From: Terrimonas rubra
Lineage (GTDB): Bacteria; Bacteroidota; Bacteroidia; Chitinophagales; Chitinophagaceae
Length of the DNA stretch: 64,000 nucleotides
Direction of reading: 5' to 3'
NCBI RefSeq assembly: GCF_042686025.1
Contig: NZ_JBHUOZ010000001.1
Location: forward strand, 744,001-808,000
Under the pieces are notes generated by a model. It worked only from the letters and a program-made list of their open reading frames with translations. It did not search any database and was not told the origin of the DNA. Every line of letters begins with the position of its first letter. The first letter of the stretch is position 1. Positions 36,048 through 45,151 of the stretch are shown in pieces. The position numbers and the translations under genes are program-made.

Positions 36048-36596
36048 ATGACCCTCATTTTTGAAACCCCACGATTTATTGCCCGTCAACTTGAATTAAG
36101 CGACCGTCACGATATGTTCCGGCTCGATTCAGATCCTGAGGTACACCAATACCTGGGCAACAACCCTATACAATCAATTGAAGAGGTTGATGCCATTATC
36201 CGTTCCATACAGGATCAATATGCCCGCCTGGGTGTGGGCCGCCTGGCCATTATTGATAAGGTAACAGATGAGTTTATGGGCTGGGCCGGTCTTAAAAAAC
36301 TGGAAACGCCTTATAATAACCAGGTAAATGTGTACGACCTGGGTTACCGGCTGCTGCAACAGCATTGGGGCAAGGGCGTAGCTACTGAAACGGCAAGAGG
36401 CAGCCTGGCTTATGGCTTTGACCAGTTACAGCTGGACAAAATAACCGCTATGGCCGATTGTGCCAATAAAGGCTCCAACCAGGTATTAATTAAAGTGGGT
36501 ATGCAGTTGACAGAAACTTTTATGCTGGATGGTGTGCTGCACAACTGGTATGAACTGGATAAGGATACTTACCGGCAACAAACGGCAGGCGTATAA
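36048..36596 (+). CDS. GNAT family N-acetyltransferase (RimJ/RimL-like)
   Basis: From ATG 36048 (MTLIFETPRFIARQLELSD) the product has 182 residues. The start at 35976 runs through a repeat and is rejected. The acetyl-CoA-binding region is HWGKGVATETARGSLAYGF near residue 105, and the first strand pattern RFIARQLELSDRHDMFRLD with GWAGLKKLETP is that of the RimJ/RimL type that acetylates N-termini or small substrates. The substrate is not evident. Confidence 0.88.
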   Translation: MTLIFETPRFIARQLELSDRHDMFRLDSDPEVHQYLGNNPIQSIEEVDAIIRSIQDQYARLGVGRLAIIDKVTDEFMGWAGLKKLETPYNNQVNVYDLGYRLLQQHWGKGVATETARGSLAYGFDQLQLDKITAMADCANKGSNQVLIKVGMQLTETFMLDGVLHNWYELDKDTYRQQTAGV

Positions 36597-36764
36597 AAAA
36601 GCTCGCCGATTACGGGGTTTTGTTTAAAAAGTTGGCTTACAGCAGGATAGCTGCAGGCGGGATAATAATGCTATATGATTTTCAGCAGATTAGGCAGATT
36701 ATCGGTATGATCGGCAATAATTTTTTCCTAAATGTTAACGAATTATAAAAAAAGTATTATTTTA

Positions 36765-36960
36765 GCGAGCCTTTAGGGCATAAAAAAAGGCCCTTCCGTA
36801 GAAACGGACTGACCTCTAACGATTGCTTGCCATATGAAAAATCTTCGTAGTAGAACTTAATAGCGGGGTTTTAATCCGCGAAACAAACTGGTTTTACTTC
36901 TTTCGACCTCTAACACGCTTTGCCTTTTAACGATTGCTTGCTATCTGAAAACCTTCTATC
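36765..36960 (+). ncRNA. candidate structured RNA with internal direct repeats
   Basis: AGGGC/GCCCT, CCGT-AGAA-ACGG and GCGG/CCGC form hairpins in succession. A 24-base segment starting TAACGATTGCTTGC occurs at 36817-36840 and again at 36928-36951 with two differences, and GACCTCTAAC occurs at 36811 and 36905. TATTTTAG, one base off the -7 box, lies just upstream. This could be a separate small RNA or a leader; I know of no family. Confidence 0.35.
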
Positions 36961-37040
36961 GTTGTTTCTGATGTAAAAGTAATATGAGATTTAACTGTTT
37001 CAAAAACAAGTTAAACCTCTTTTATTTACGGCAAACCAGT

Positions 37041-37048
37041 TACATTTG
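37041..37048 (+). promoter_or_regulatory. -7 box upstream of the 37092 gene
   Basis: TACATTTG matches TAnnTTTG exactly and lies 44 bases before ATG 37092. It argues for the shorter start, because ATG 36984 would lie upstream of the promoter. Confidence 0.5.
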
Positions 37049-37091
37049 CCCTCAAATCGTTGCTGGTACTGTATTTCACTTTAATTTCTTT

Positions 37092-38660
37092 ATGATGCCC
37101 AACCGTTCTACGGACATATTATTTCAATTAATCCACTCCCTCGAAAAAGCGGAAAAACGACATTTTAAGCTTTATATCAACAGAAGTTCGGCAAAAGAGA
37201 ACCTTAAGATCGTACAGGTATTTGATGCCCTGGACCGTATGGAAGATTATGACGAGCGTTTATTGATGAAACGCCTGTCCGGGGTAACCAAACCCCAGCT
37301 GGCCAACCTTAAAACCCATTTATACAAACAAATACTCAGCAGCCTGCGCCTGTTAAAAAGTGCCGATAGCCTTGATCTTCAGTTAAATGAGCTTTTTGAC
37401 AATGCCCATATTTTATATAAAAAAGGCTTATTCATCCAAAGCCTGCGGGTAATTGATAAGGCCAAGGAGCTGGCCCATACCAACCAGAAGTATTTCTTCC
37501 TGCCCCAGATCATTGCCCTGGAGAAACGCATTGAAACCCTGCACGTTACGGGTAACTATGGCAGCCGCACCATTGAATTGTCGGTGGAAGCCAACGAGGT
37601 AAACCGCAAGCTGGACATGATCTCCAGGTTATCCGATGTTGCCCTGCAGATCTATGGGTTCTATATCCAGCATGGTCATGCCCGTAACGAAAAGGACGAG
37701 CAACTGGTAAAAGACTTTTTAAAAGATAACCTGCCCAAAGGAGCCGATAAAGAAACCGGCTTCTACGAAAGGCTTTATTTATACCAGATCTATACCTGGT
37801 CGGCCTTTATACGCCAGGATTTTATATTGTATTATAAGTACACCCAAAAATGGGTGGATCTTTACCTGGAACAGCCCGATCTGCAAAGGGTAGAGACCGG
37901 GCACTACATTAAAGGCCTGCATAACCTGTTGAATGCCCATTTTGACCTGCGCAATTACGAGAAGTTTGAAATTGACCTGAAACGTTTTGAAAAATTTGCT
38001 GAAACCAAAAGGGTACAGCAAAGCGAAAACTTTAAGGTACAGTCCTTTGTGTACATTGCCAGTGCCAGGATCAACTTCCATAATATAACCGGCACTTTTA
38101 AAGAAGGCCTGAAACTGGTACCCGGCATTAACGAAAAAATGGAAGAATACAGCCTGTTCCTGGATAAACACCGGATCATGGTGGTGAATTATAAAATTGC
38201 CACGCTTTATTTTGGCAGCGGCGATTACAGCACCTGTATCGATTACCTGCAAACCATTATTAATGAACATGCCGGCCTCCGCTCGGACCTGCAGTGTTAT
38301 GCCCGTTTATTACACCTGCTGGCACATTTTGAACTGGGCAATATGGATTTGATGGACCACCTGACCCGCTCGGTATACCGGTATATGTCCAAAATGGAGA
38401 ACCTGACCATGATAGAAGAAGAGATGTTCAAGTTTTTCCGCAACTCCTTTAAGTTCACCAAACACCAGCAGCGCCCGGAATTGGAGAAATTCCTGGAGAA
38501 AGTAAAACACCTGGAAGGCAACCGTTTTGAGACCCGTGCTTTTGCCTACCTGGATATTATTTCCTGGCTGGAAAGCAAAGTGCAACAGAAGCCCATGAGC
38601 GAGATCATCCATACCAAGTACCTGAAAAGTAAAAAAAGACGTTATCAAAAAGCTAAGTAA
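37092..38660 (+). CDS. large conserved hypothetical protein, all helical
   Basis: From ATG 37092 (MMPNRSTDILFQLIHSLEKA) the product has 522 residues. It is nearly all amphipathic helices with no signal peptide, and pairs such as SLEKAEKRHFKLYINR and YKKGLFIQSLRVIDKAKELA resemble tetratricopeptide-like helix hairpins, so a protein-binding scaffold is plausible. I know of no named family; it looks like a Bacteroidota conserved gene. Length and codon use are those of a real gene. Confidence 0.75.
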   Translation: MMPNRSTDILFQLIHSLEKAEKRHFKLYINRSSAKENLKIVQVFDALDRMEDYDERLLMKRLSGVTKPQLANLKTHLYKQILSSLRLLKSADSLDLQLNELFDNAHILYKKGLFIQSLRVIDKAKELAHTNQKYFFLPQIIALEKRIETLHVTGNYGSRTIELSVEANEVNRKLDMISRLSDVALQIYGFYIQHGHARNEKDEQLVKDFLKDNLPKGADKETGFYERLYLYQIYTWSAFIRQDFILYYKYTQKWVDLYLEQPDLQRVETGHYIKGLHNLLNAHFDLRNYEKFEIDLKRFEKFAETKRVQQSENFKVQSFVYIASARINFHNITGTFKEGLKLVPGINEKMEEYSLFLDKHRIMVVNYKIATLYFGSGDYSTCIDYLQTIINEHAGLRSDLQCYARLLHLLAHFELGNMDLMDHLTRSVYRYMSKMENLTMIEEEMFKFFRNSFKFTKHQQRPELEKFLEKVKHLEGNRFETRAFAYLDIISWLESKVQQKPMSEIIHTKYLKSKKRRYQKAK

Positions 38661-38802
38661 GGGCAGATATGTTTTTTTGGAACGGTTTGTGTTCCTGTAG
38701 CTGGCCTGATGGTTTATCGGGCGGTGAATAATGTATAAGCAGTTCCTGATTTTTTTATTGCGTCATTATAACCTATTTTAACACCCTAAAAGAAGAATTA
38801 GC

Positions 38803-39309
38803 ATGAAAAAGTTTTTTGTTACGTTATTTGTTGCCCTGGTTGGTTTGAGTGCATTTGCACAAACAGAATGGGTAAAACAGGATATTGATAAAAAGTTTAC
38901 TGTTGCTTTCCCTGCTAAACCCCAGCAGGAAGAAATGATGGGTGTAAATATTTTTAAGTATAAAGACGCCGACAGTGTATCTTACGTGGTAACCTTTACC
39001 GACCTGGGTGCTTTTGGTATGGATTCGGCGACAATTGCAGAGCAGGCCCCTACCCAGGAGTTTCATGATATGCTGAAAGGCCAGTTTGAAGGCCAGTTAG
39101 CCGGTTTTACTTTCACTAAAACAGAAATAGTTCCCTGGGGTAATTATACCACTTATATTTTTGAAGCCGAAGATGGTGAGAAAAAGAATAAGCTGTTCAT
39201 GAAAGCCGTTTTCGTAGGTGAAATACTGTATGTACTGACCAGCAGCGTACCTACACCGGTGGCTGTTACCAATAAAGACAAGTTTTTTAGTTCTGTTGCG
39301 GTAAAATAA
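38803..39309 (+). CDS. secreted hypothetical protein
   Basis: A 168-residue protein with a signal peptide cut after MKKFFVTLFVALVGLSAFAQ. The mature part has a compact mix of strands (FTVAFPAKPQQEE, ADSVSYVVTFTD) and one helical section (TQEFHDMLKGQFEGQL). The opening strand FTVAFPAKP recalls small Bacteroidota export proteins of unknown function. It is monocistronic with a strong terminator. Confidence 0.75.
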   Translation: MKKFFVTLFVALVGLSAFAQTEWVKQDIDKKFTVAFPAKPQQEEMMGVNIFKYKDADSVSYVVTFTDLGAFGMDSATIAEQAPTQEFHDMLKGQFEGQLAGFTFTKTEIVPWGNYTTYIFEAEDGEKKNKLFMKAVFVGEILYVLTSSVPTPVAVTNKDKFFSSVAVK

Positions 39310-39327
39310 AATACTGCACAGCATAAA

Positions 39328-39359
39328 ATAAAAAGAGGAACCATGGTTCCTCTTTTTTT
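39328..39359. terminator. bidirectional terminator
   Basis: AGAGGAACC-ATGGTTCCTCT is a perfect palindrome flanked by A and T runs, so it can end both the secreted-protein gene and mqo. Confidence 0.9.
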
Positions 39360-39395
39360 ATACTATTATAACAAGTAGCTATTGCTATTGTATCA

Positions 39396-40913
39396 TTAAT
39401 GTGCAGCCAGCTCTTCATTTACCAGGCCTAATACCTGTGCGGTACGCTGGCGCGATTGGTGACACAACTCCGCATCTTTTGACAGGGACTGGTTATAGGA
39501 GGGGATCATTTCGCTTAATTTTTCCTGCCACGCTGCCGTTTTCAACTCCTGCGGAAAACAACGTTGTAACAGTTCCAGCATAATGGCCACAGCTGTAGAA
39601 GCGCCGGGCGAGGCACCCAGTAAAGCGGCGATACTGCCATCGGCTGCACTTACCACTTCGGTACCAAACTCCAGTACACCACCCTCTTTCTCATCTTTTT
39701 TAATTACCTGTACCCGCTGTCCTGCTGTTTCAAGGTCCCAGTCTTCCAAACGGGCAAGAGGCATATATTCCTGCAGCGCCGCCAGCCTGTCCTTTGCTGA
39801 TTGGCTTACCTGTTCTATTAAGTATTTGGTGAGCGGAATATTATGTACACCGGCCATCACCATGGGCTTAATATTACTAAGCTTGATGGAAGAAGGCAGG
39901 TCCCAGTAAGACCCGTTTTTTAAAAATTTAGTGGAAAAGCCTGCATACGGTCCGAATAACAGGGCTTTTTTGCCATCAATAACGCGGGTATCCAAATGCG
40001 GTACGCTCATGGGTGGTGCTCCTACGGATGCTTTGCCGTATACTTTGGCTTCGTGCCGCGCTACTATTTCCGGGTTATTACAAACCAGCCACTGGCCGCT
40101 TACCGGGAAACCACCAAAGCCTTTGCTTTCGGGTATGCCCGATTTTTCCAACAGGGGTAAGGAGCCGCCGCCGGCGCCAATGAAAATAAAACGGGTATTG
40201 ATCTTACGTTTTTTATCGGTGGTCAGGTTTTTAACGGTGATGGTCCAGCTGCCGTCGTCCTGTTTGGCCAGGTTACGTACTTCATGCGCCAGGTGAAAAG
40301 TTATACCGGGCTTATCAAATAAATAACGGAACAATTTGCGGGTTAAGGCGCCAAAGTTTACATCGGTACCAATGGCCATATTGGTGGCGGCTACTTTTTC
40401 GTTCTCATCACGGCCATCCATTACCAGTGGCATCCATTCGGCCAGCTCATTTTTGTCGGTGGATATTTGCATACCCCCGAACAGGTGATTTTGTACCAGG
40501 GCTTCGTAGCGTTTAAATAAATAGTCTACATTTTTTTCGCCCCATACAAAGCTGATATGCGGTACAGCCCTGATAAATTCGGCTGCATGACGGATATGCC
40601 CCTGCTCCAGCAGGTAACTCCAGAATTCCCTGGACGCTTCGAACTGTTCAGCGATCTTGATCGCTTTTTGTACGTTTACGGTGCCGTCTTCTTTTTCGGG
40701 GGTATAATTCAACTCACAAAAAGCCGAGTGGCCTGTGCCTGCATTGTTCCATGCATCGGAGCTTTCCAGAGCCACGCTGTCCAGCCTTTCCAAAACCTCG
40801 ATCGTCAGGTCGGGATTCAATTCTTTTAACAGCACTCCCAAAGTGGCACTCATAATTCCGGCGCCAATCAATACAACATCAGGAGATGCGCTGTTGCTAA
40901 CCGCATTACGCAT
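39396..40913 (-). CDS. mqo: malate:quinone oxidoreductase
   Basis: This FAD enzyme oxidises malate to oxaloacetate and passes electrons to quinone, joining the citric-acid cycle to respiration. The 505-residue length is normal. VVLIGAGIMSATLGVLL (near 14-30) is the Rossmann FAD-binding site, SSDAWNNAGTGHSAFCELNYTP is the family signature, and FGGFPVSGQWLVC with GPYAGFSTKFL follow in the C-terminal half. ATG 40913 is the conserved start. Confidence 0.96.
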   Translation of the reverse strand: MRNAVSNSASPDVVLIGAGIMSATLGVLLKELNPDLTIEVLERLDSVALESSDAWNNAGTGHSAFCELNYTPEKEDGTVNVQKAIKIAEQFEASREFWSYLLEQGHIRHAAEFIRAVPHISFVWGEKNVDYLFKRYEALVQNHLFGGMQISTDKNELAEWMPLVMDGRDENEKVAATNMAIGTDVNFGALTRKLFRYLFDKPGITFHLAHEVRNLAKQDDGSWTITVKNLTTDKKRKINTRFIFIGAGGGSLPLLEKSGIPESKGFGGFPVSGQWLVCNNPEIVARHEAKVYGKASVGAPPMSVPHLDTRVIDGKKALLFGPYAGFSTKFLKNGSYWDLPSSIKLSNIKPMVMAGVHNIPLTKYLIEQVSQSAKDRLAALQEYMPLARLEDWDLETAGQRVQVIKKDEKEGGVLEFGTEVVSAADGSIAALLGASPGASTAVAIMLELLQRCFPQELKTAAWQEKLSEMIPSYNQSLSKDAELCHQSRQRTAQVLGLVNEELAAH

Positions 40914-41303
40914 ACATCATTATTTAATCTGTTACCGGCAAGGTAATCGTTAGCATAAACTGTGGACCAAAGACGCCGGAAACATGATATCCCGGAGCCC
41001 CTTCAATGGAGTGCAAAATTACGACAGGATGTTGGCAAACAAAAGTTTTTGTAAAAAATGATACTAAGCTGACGTTAATTTTTACGCAATCGAAAGGCGT
41101 TGATCTATAATGGCTTTTGTACCGCCGGCAACTGTTTTTTACCTGCCTGTAGCCCATTACTGCCGAACAGGGTTGGTGCAGCTGAACGGAGCGTCCCCGA
41201 GTTCGGCACAGCTCGTCGGGGCAGGCGCAAATAGAACGATCAATCAGGGCTATACAGCCGGTAAACAAGAAATAAGCTGTAATTTTGCACCTTAATTTAT
41301 ACC
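40914..41303. other. intergenic region between mqo and thiL
   Basis: It holds divergent promoters and a hairpin (CCCCGAG with CTCGTCGGGG at about 41193-41220). I looked for a TPP riboswitch and saw no match. A 61-codon frame at 41110 has no coding character. Confidence 0.5.
41280..41287 (+). promoter_or_regulatory. -7 box upstream of thiL
   Basis: TAATTTTG matches TAnnTTTG exactly and lies 16 bases before the ATG of thiL. Confidence 0.5.
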
Positions 41304-42338
41304 ATGAGCGAACAAGCAAGAACGGAAATATCGTCCCTGGGCGAGTTTGGATTAATTGACCACCTGACCAAGAACGTTGAGATACATAATGCTTCCACCA
41401 TTCTGGGTGTGGGTGATGATGGCGCTGTGATAGATCATTTTGGCAAACAGACCGTGGTGAGTACCGATCTGCTGCTGGAAGGCGTGCATTTTGACCTTGC
41501 TTATACCCCGCTGAAACACCTGGGTTACAAATCGGTGATTGTTAACCTGAGCGATATTTACGCGATGAATGCGGTACCTACCCAGATCACCATGAGCCTG
41601 GGCATCAGCAACCGTTTTAGCCTGGAAGCCCTGGATGAGTTTTATGAAGGTGTGTATGCGGCTTGTAACCGTTACCAGGTGGACCTGATCGGCGGTGATA
41701 CCACTACTTCGCAAAGAGGTTTTGTGATATCGGTAACAGCCATAGGTGAAGTAAGCCCTGATAAATTTGTAAAACGCAGTACCGCCCAAAAAGGCGACCT
41801 GCTTTGCGTAAGCGGCGACCTGGGTGCAGCCTATGTGGGCCTCTTGTTCCTGGAGCGGGAGAAACGCATTTTCATGGAAAGCCCCGGTGTACAGCCCGAC
41901 CTGGAGAATGAAACCTATGTAATAGGCCGTTTATTAAAACCTGAAGCACGAAAGGATATTGTTGATTTTTTTACTGAAAAAGAGATCCTGCCTACCAGCA
42001 TGATGGATATCAGCGACGGACTCAGTTCCGAGATCTTACATATTTGCAAGAACAGTAACCTGGGCTGCGTGGTGTACGAGGATAAACTGCCGGTAGAGGA
42101 AGCCATGAAAACGGCTGCCTTTAAGTTTGAAATAGACCCTACTGCCTGTGCCCTCAGCGGTGGCGAGGATTATGAACTGTTGTTCACCCTGTCGCAGTCG
42201 GATTATGATAAAATTGTACTGAACGAACAGATCAGCGTGATAGGTTACATGACCGAGCCGGAACAGGGCAGTCATATTATTACCAAGGGCGGCGGCAAAC
42301 ATGCTATTACCGCACAGGGTTGGAACCCGTTAAAATAA
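41304..42338 (+). CDS. thiL: thiamine-monophosphate kinase ThiL
   Basis: ThiL phosphorylates thiamine monophosphate to thiamine pyrophosphate with ATP. The 344-residue protein shows the family motifs IDHLTKN, GVGDDGAVID (near 36) and VVSTDLLLEGVHFDL (near 50), the metal- and substrate-binding GGDTTTSQRG (near 131) and ISDGLSSEI, with SGGEDYELLFT toward the end. No other thiamine gene lies nearby. The S41 peptidase gene follows after 28 bases. Confidence 0.96.
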   Translation: MSEQARTEISSLGEFGLIDHLTKNVEIHNASTILGVGDDGAVIDHFGKQTVVSTDLLLEGVHFDLAYTPLKHLGYKSVIVNLSDIYAMNAVPTQITMSLGISNRFSLEALDEFYEGVYAACNRYQVDLIGGDTTTSQRGFVISVTAIGEVSPDKFVKRSTAQKGDLLCVSGDLGAAYVGLLFLEREKRIFMESPGVQPDLENETYVIGRLLKPEARKDIVDFFTEKEILPTSMMDISDGLSSEILHICKNSNLGCVVYEDKLPVEEAMKTAAFKFEIDPTACALSGGEDYELLFTLSQSDYDKIVLNEQISVIGYMTEPEQGSHIITKGGGKHAITAQGWNPLK

Positions 42339-42366
42339 TAGGTATCTTTCGCCGTAAACGCCACCG

Positions 42367-43887
42367 GTGCTTAATACAAATACAAAAATAGCTGTACTCC
42401 TGGGTGCCCTATGGGCATTAACAGGCTGTGCCGTTAATAAAGTCTCCTATAACCCGCAAAAGAAATATTCGCCCGAGCAGTTACAAAAAGATTATGCGGT
42501 GTACCGCGAAACCCTGGAAGAAGCGCATCCCAGTTTATACTGGTATACGCCTAAAGACAGCATGGATTATTATTTTGACAAAGGCCGTCAGCAAATTAAT
42601 GACTCATTGACCGAGGCGGATTTCAGGAAGATACTGATGTATGTAACCGCCAAGATCAACTGCGGTCATACTACCGTAAGGCCCTCTAAAAAGTATAGCC
42701 GGTATACAGATACCCTGAAAGCAGAAAGAACTTTTCCGCTGGCAGTAAAAATATGGGGCGATAGTATGGTGGTGGCTGAGAACCTGCACCGTAACGATTC
42801 GGTACTGAAACGAGGTACTGTTATTACAGCACTCGATGGTAAAAGCGTAAAACAGCTTACCGATACCCTTTTCAACTATATATCCACTGATGGTTATAAT
42901 GCCACGCATAAAGCCCAGATATTAAGTGGCCGTGGTACATTTGGCAGCCTGTACACCATGTTGTACGGCTTTGCCCCTTATTACCAGGTACAGTATATTG
43001 ACAGCCTGGGCAACAGCAAGGAGTATATGCTACCCTTGTTCTATCCTCGTAAAGACTCTTCCTTGCGCCGGCCTGCAACCCGCGACAGCAGTACCCGAAG
43101 GGCTACTCCTGCACCGAAGCCTGCACCTGATAAAACCGTACGCCTGAATCGTATGCGGGTATTAAAGATAGATACGCTGAGTAAAACGGCCGTGATGGAA
43201 GTCAACACTTTCAGCAAGGGTCATGGCCTGAAGAGGTTTTTTAAAAGATCATTTAAAACATTGCACAAACAAGGGATTACTAATTTAATTATTGATGTAA
43301 GGACCAATGGCGGTGGTAATGTAAACAATTCCACTACCCTTACCCGTTATATTGCCGATAAACCTTTTGTAATAGCTGACTCCCTGTACGCCATTACCCG
43401 TAAAAACAAGTATGGCCGGTATATTGAAAATTATTTTCCCAATAAGGTCTTTATGTTGTTTTATGCCCGTAAAAAAAACGGTCAGTACCATTTCCGGTAT
43501 TTTGAAAAACATAAGAACAAGCCCATTAAAAAATATCATTTTGATGGCCAGGTATATGTGCTTACCGGCGGTTATTCCTTCTCCGCCACCACCTTATTTG
43601 CCGGCACAGTAAAACCACAGGATAACGTTACTATTATTGGCGAAGAAACAGGCGGCGGAGCCTATGGCAATACGGCCTGGCTGATACCCGATGTTACCCT
43701 GCCCAATACCAAAGTACGGTTCCGTTTACCCCGCTTCCGCCTGGTAATTGATAAAAATATTCCGCATGACGGCCATGGGGTGCAACCCGAAGTGTATGTT
43801 GGCCCCAGCTCCAAAGCCATTAAACGCGGCAGCGATTATAAGCTGGAAGCGGCGTTAAGGCTGATACATCAGCGGGAGAAGAAGTAG
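42367..43887 (+). CDS. S41 family C-terminal-processing-like peptidase, lipoprotein
   Basis: The start is GTG at 42367, which gives a type II signal peptide with lipobox LTGC (Cys21). The 506-residue protein has the S41 layout: a PDZ-like middle (RGTVITALDGKSVKQLTDTL), and the protease core with LIIDVRTNGGGNVNN, YVLTGGYSFSATTLFAGTVK (catalytic Ser) and EETGGGAYGNT. It is a surface or periplasmic serine protease of unknown target. A proline-rich basic insert lies near residues 230-260. Confidence 0.88.
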   Translation: MLNTNTKIAVLLGALWALTGCAVNKVSYNPQKKYSPEQLQKDYAVYRETLEEAHPSLYWYTPKDSMDYYFDKGRQQINDSLTEADFRKILMYVTAKINCGHTTVRPSKKYSRYTDTLKAERTFPLAVKIWGDSMVVAENLHRNDSVLKRGTVITALDGKSVKQLTDTLFNYISTDGYNATHKAQILSGRGTFGSLYTMLYGFAPYYQVQYIDSLGNSKEYMLPLFYPRKDSSLRRPATRDSSTRRATPAPKPAPDKTVRLNRMRVLKIDTLSKTAVMEVNTFSKGHGLKRFFKRSFKTLHKQGITNLIIDVRTNGGGNVNNSTTLTRYIADKPFVIADSLYAITRKNKYGRYIENYFPNKVFMLFYARKKNGQYHFRYFEKHKNKPIKKYHFDGQVYVLTGGYSFSATTLFAGTVKPQDNVTIIGEETGGGAYGNTAWLIPDVTLPNTKVRFRLPRFRLVIDKNIPHDGHGVQPEVYVGPSSKAIKRGSDYKLEAALRLIHQREKK

Positions 43888-43921
43888 GGAGTAGTTCATA
43901 GTTGATCGTTCATGGGTCATG

Positions 43922-44165
43922 AAAGTTCAAAAAGTTCAATGTTCCAAAAGTTCAAAAGTTGAGATATGGCGGTTACCGGGTTTGTCATTATTATAGGAGT
44001 TAGTCACCCCGACCAACAGGAAAGGTTCAAAGGTTCAATGTTCCAGGAGTTCAATAGTTGAGACATGGCGGTTACCGGGGTTTGTCACTATTACAGGAGT
44101 CAGTCAACACGACCAACAGGAGAGGTTCAAAAGGTTCAATGTTCCAGGAGTTCAATAGTTAAGGT
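43922..44165. repeat. tandem repeat of about 100 bp, two full copies and one partial
   Basis: GTTCAATGTTCC recurs at 43934, 44033 and 44134 (spacing 99 and 101 bases), with a shared core ATGGCGGTTACCGGG and CGACCAACAGGA. It lies between the S41 protease gene and the composite palindrome element. Confidence 0.85.
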
Positions 44166-44206
44166 TTGCCGGGAATCAAGACCGGAATTGGCCTGGTAAA
44201 TTAAAC

Positions 44207-44430
44207 AGATGCCAGAGGCATCTAAGATTAATAATAAACTTAACGTACATAATCTTTCGACCCCAGCGGGGTCGTATATTAAACGGCAAATATTGTTGCA
44301 TAACTTCTTAGCAATGATTGTGTCTGACCAAAGTTTAAAGATGGTTCGTGAGACACGAACCAAGGCTCGGCCCATTGCCCAATAGTGCTTCGTCACTTCG
44401 ATCAAAGGGAGAGGTCTCATTAAAGCACAA
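44207..44430. repeat. composite palindrome element, solitary copy
   Basis: Contains AGATGCC-AGA-GGCATCT (44207-44223), CGACCCCAGCGGGGTCG (44258-44274), GGTTCGTG-AGA-CACGAACC (44343-44361) and a trailing GGGAGAGGTCTC. This order differs from the tandem arrays, so it is a diverged member. Confidence 0.85.
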
Positions 44431-44623
44431 AATAATTCTACAGGCAGGAAATGTCTTCAAATATCGCTATGACCTAACGTATTCATGGTTTACGATTCGT
44501 GAAGCATTCCTTTATAAAAAACAACTCACCAAGAAATGCTTTTTTACTTTTTATCTCCTGCAATGAGTAGCTTTGAGCCCAAGGACTCAGGTGTAAATTA
44601 TAGTGAACGATTTATTATAAATA

Positions 44624-45028
44624 ATGAAAATGCGTAAGGAGAATTACCCGCTGGTTAGTTTTATTGTTGGCTTTTTGGTATGGTTGTCAGCTACTATATT
44701 ATTCCGGATGGCGGGGCAATATTTTTTTATTGTTGACAATGCTTTGGTAATGGTCTTTTTATATATCCTGCTGATACCCGCGTTAGGTATTCTTTCCACC
44801 ACGGTCTTTAATAAATTTAAGTTAAACAATCTTGAAAGCATAAAATCTGCAGCCATTATGGTCTTACCAGGAATGTTACTGGATACACTATGTATTCAGT
44901 TTTTTGAAAAAACATTTCCCAATATGCCTGAAATCTATAGTAAAACTTTTGCCTCCTGGTTAATGTTTGCATATGCTGTTGTTTTACTCTCCGGTCTTTT
45001 GAGAAAAAAAGAAGCGGCTAAAAGTTGA
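44624..45028 (+). CDS. DUF5367 family membrane protein
   Basis: The 134-residue protein has four membrane segments (about 8-27, 36-60, 72-92, 108-125). The pattern WLSATILFRMAGQYFF near the start and SWLMFAYAVVLLSGLLRK at the end match DUF5367, a small Bacteroidota membrane family of unknown role. It lies between copies of the palindrome element and is A/T-richer than the surrounding repeats. Confidence 0.75.
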   Translation: MKMRKENYPLVSFIVGFLVWLSATILFRMAGQYFFIVDNALVMVFLYILLIPALGILSTTVFNKFKLNNLESIKSAAIMVLPGMLLDTLCIQFFEKTFPNMPEIYSKTFASWLMFAYAVVLLSGLLRKKEAAKS

Positions 45029-45095
45029 TTATGATAAAAATATAGGCTGACCTCAAAAGGAGGAGATGCCTCCTGATACTGTAATAACGTAATAT

Positions 45096-45151
45096 GGATG
45101 GTTCGTGAGAAACGAACCACGGCTTTTGTGTTAACCATCACCGCGACCAAA
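45096..45151. repeat. partial copy of the palindrome element before array 1
   Basis: GGTTCGTGAGAAACGAACC and ACCGCGACCAAAGGGAGAG show the same trailing parts as the tandem units that follow. Confidence 0.75.

Larger units (their letters stand above)
36597..37091. other. long leader/intergenic region before the 37092 gene
   Basis: No convincing gene. It contains a structured, repeated segment (36765-36960), described separately, and a strong -7 box at 37041. Confidence 0.6.

Noticed and set aside
41110..41295. 61-codon frame between mqo and thiL.
   Set aside because: Its codons show no bias and it overlaps the thiL -7 box.
40914..41303. TPP riboswitch upstream of thiL.
   Set aside because: I looked for the conserved CUGAGA and ACC-GAACCUGAUC-type core and did not find it; the only structure is one ordinary hairpin.
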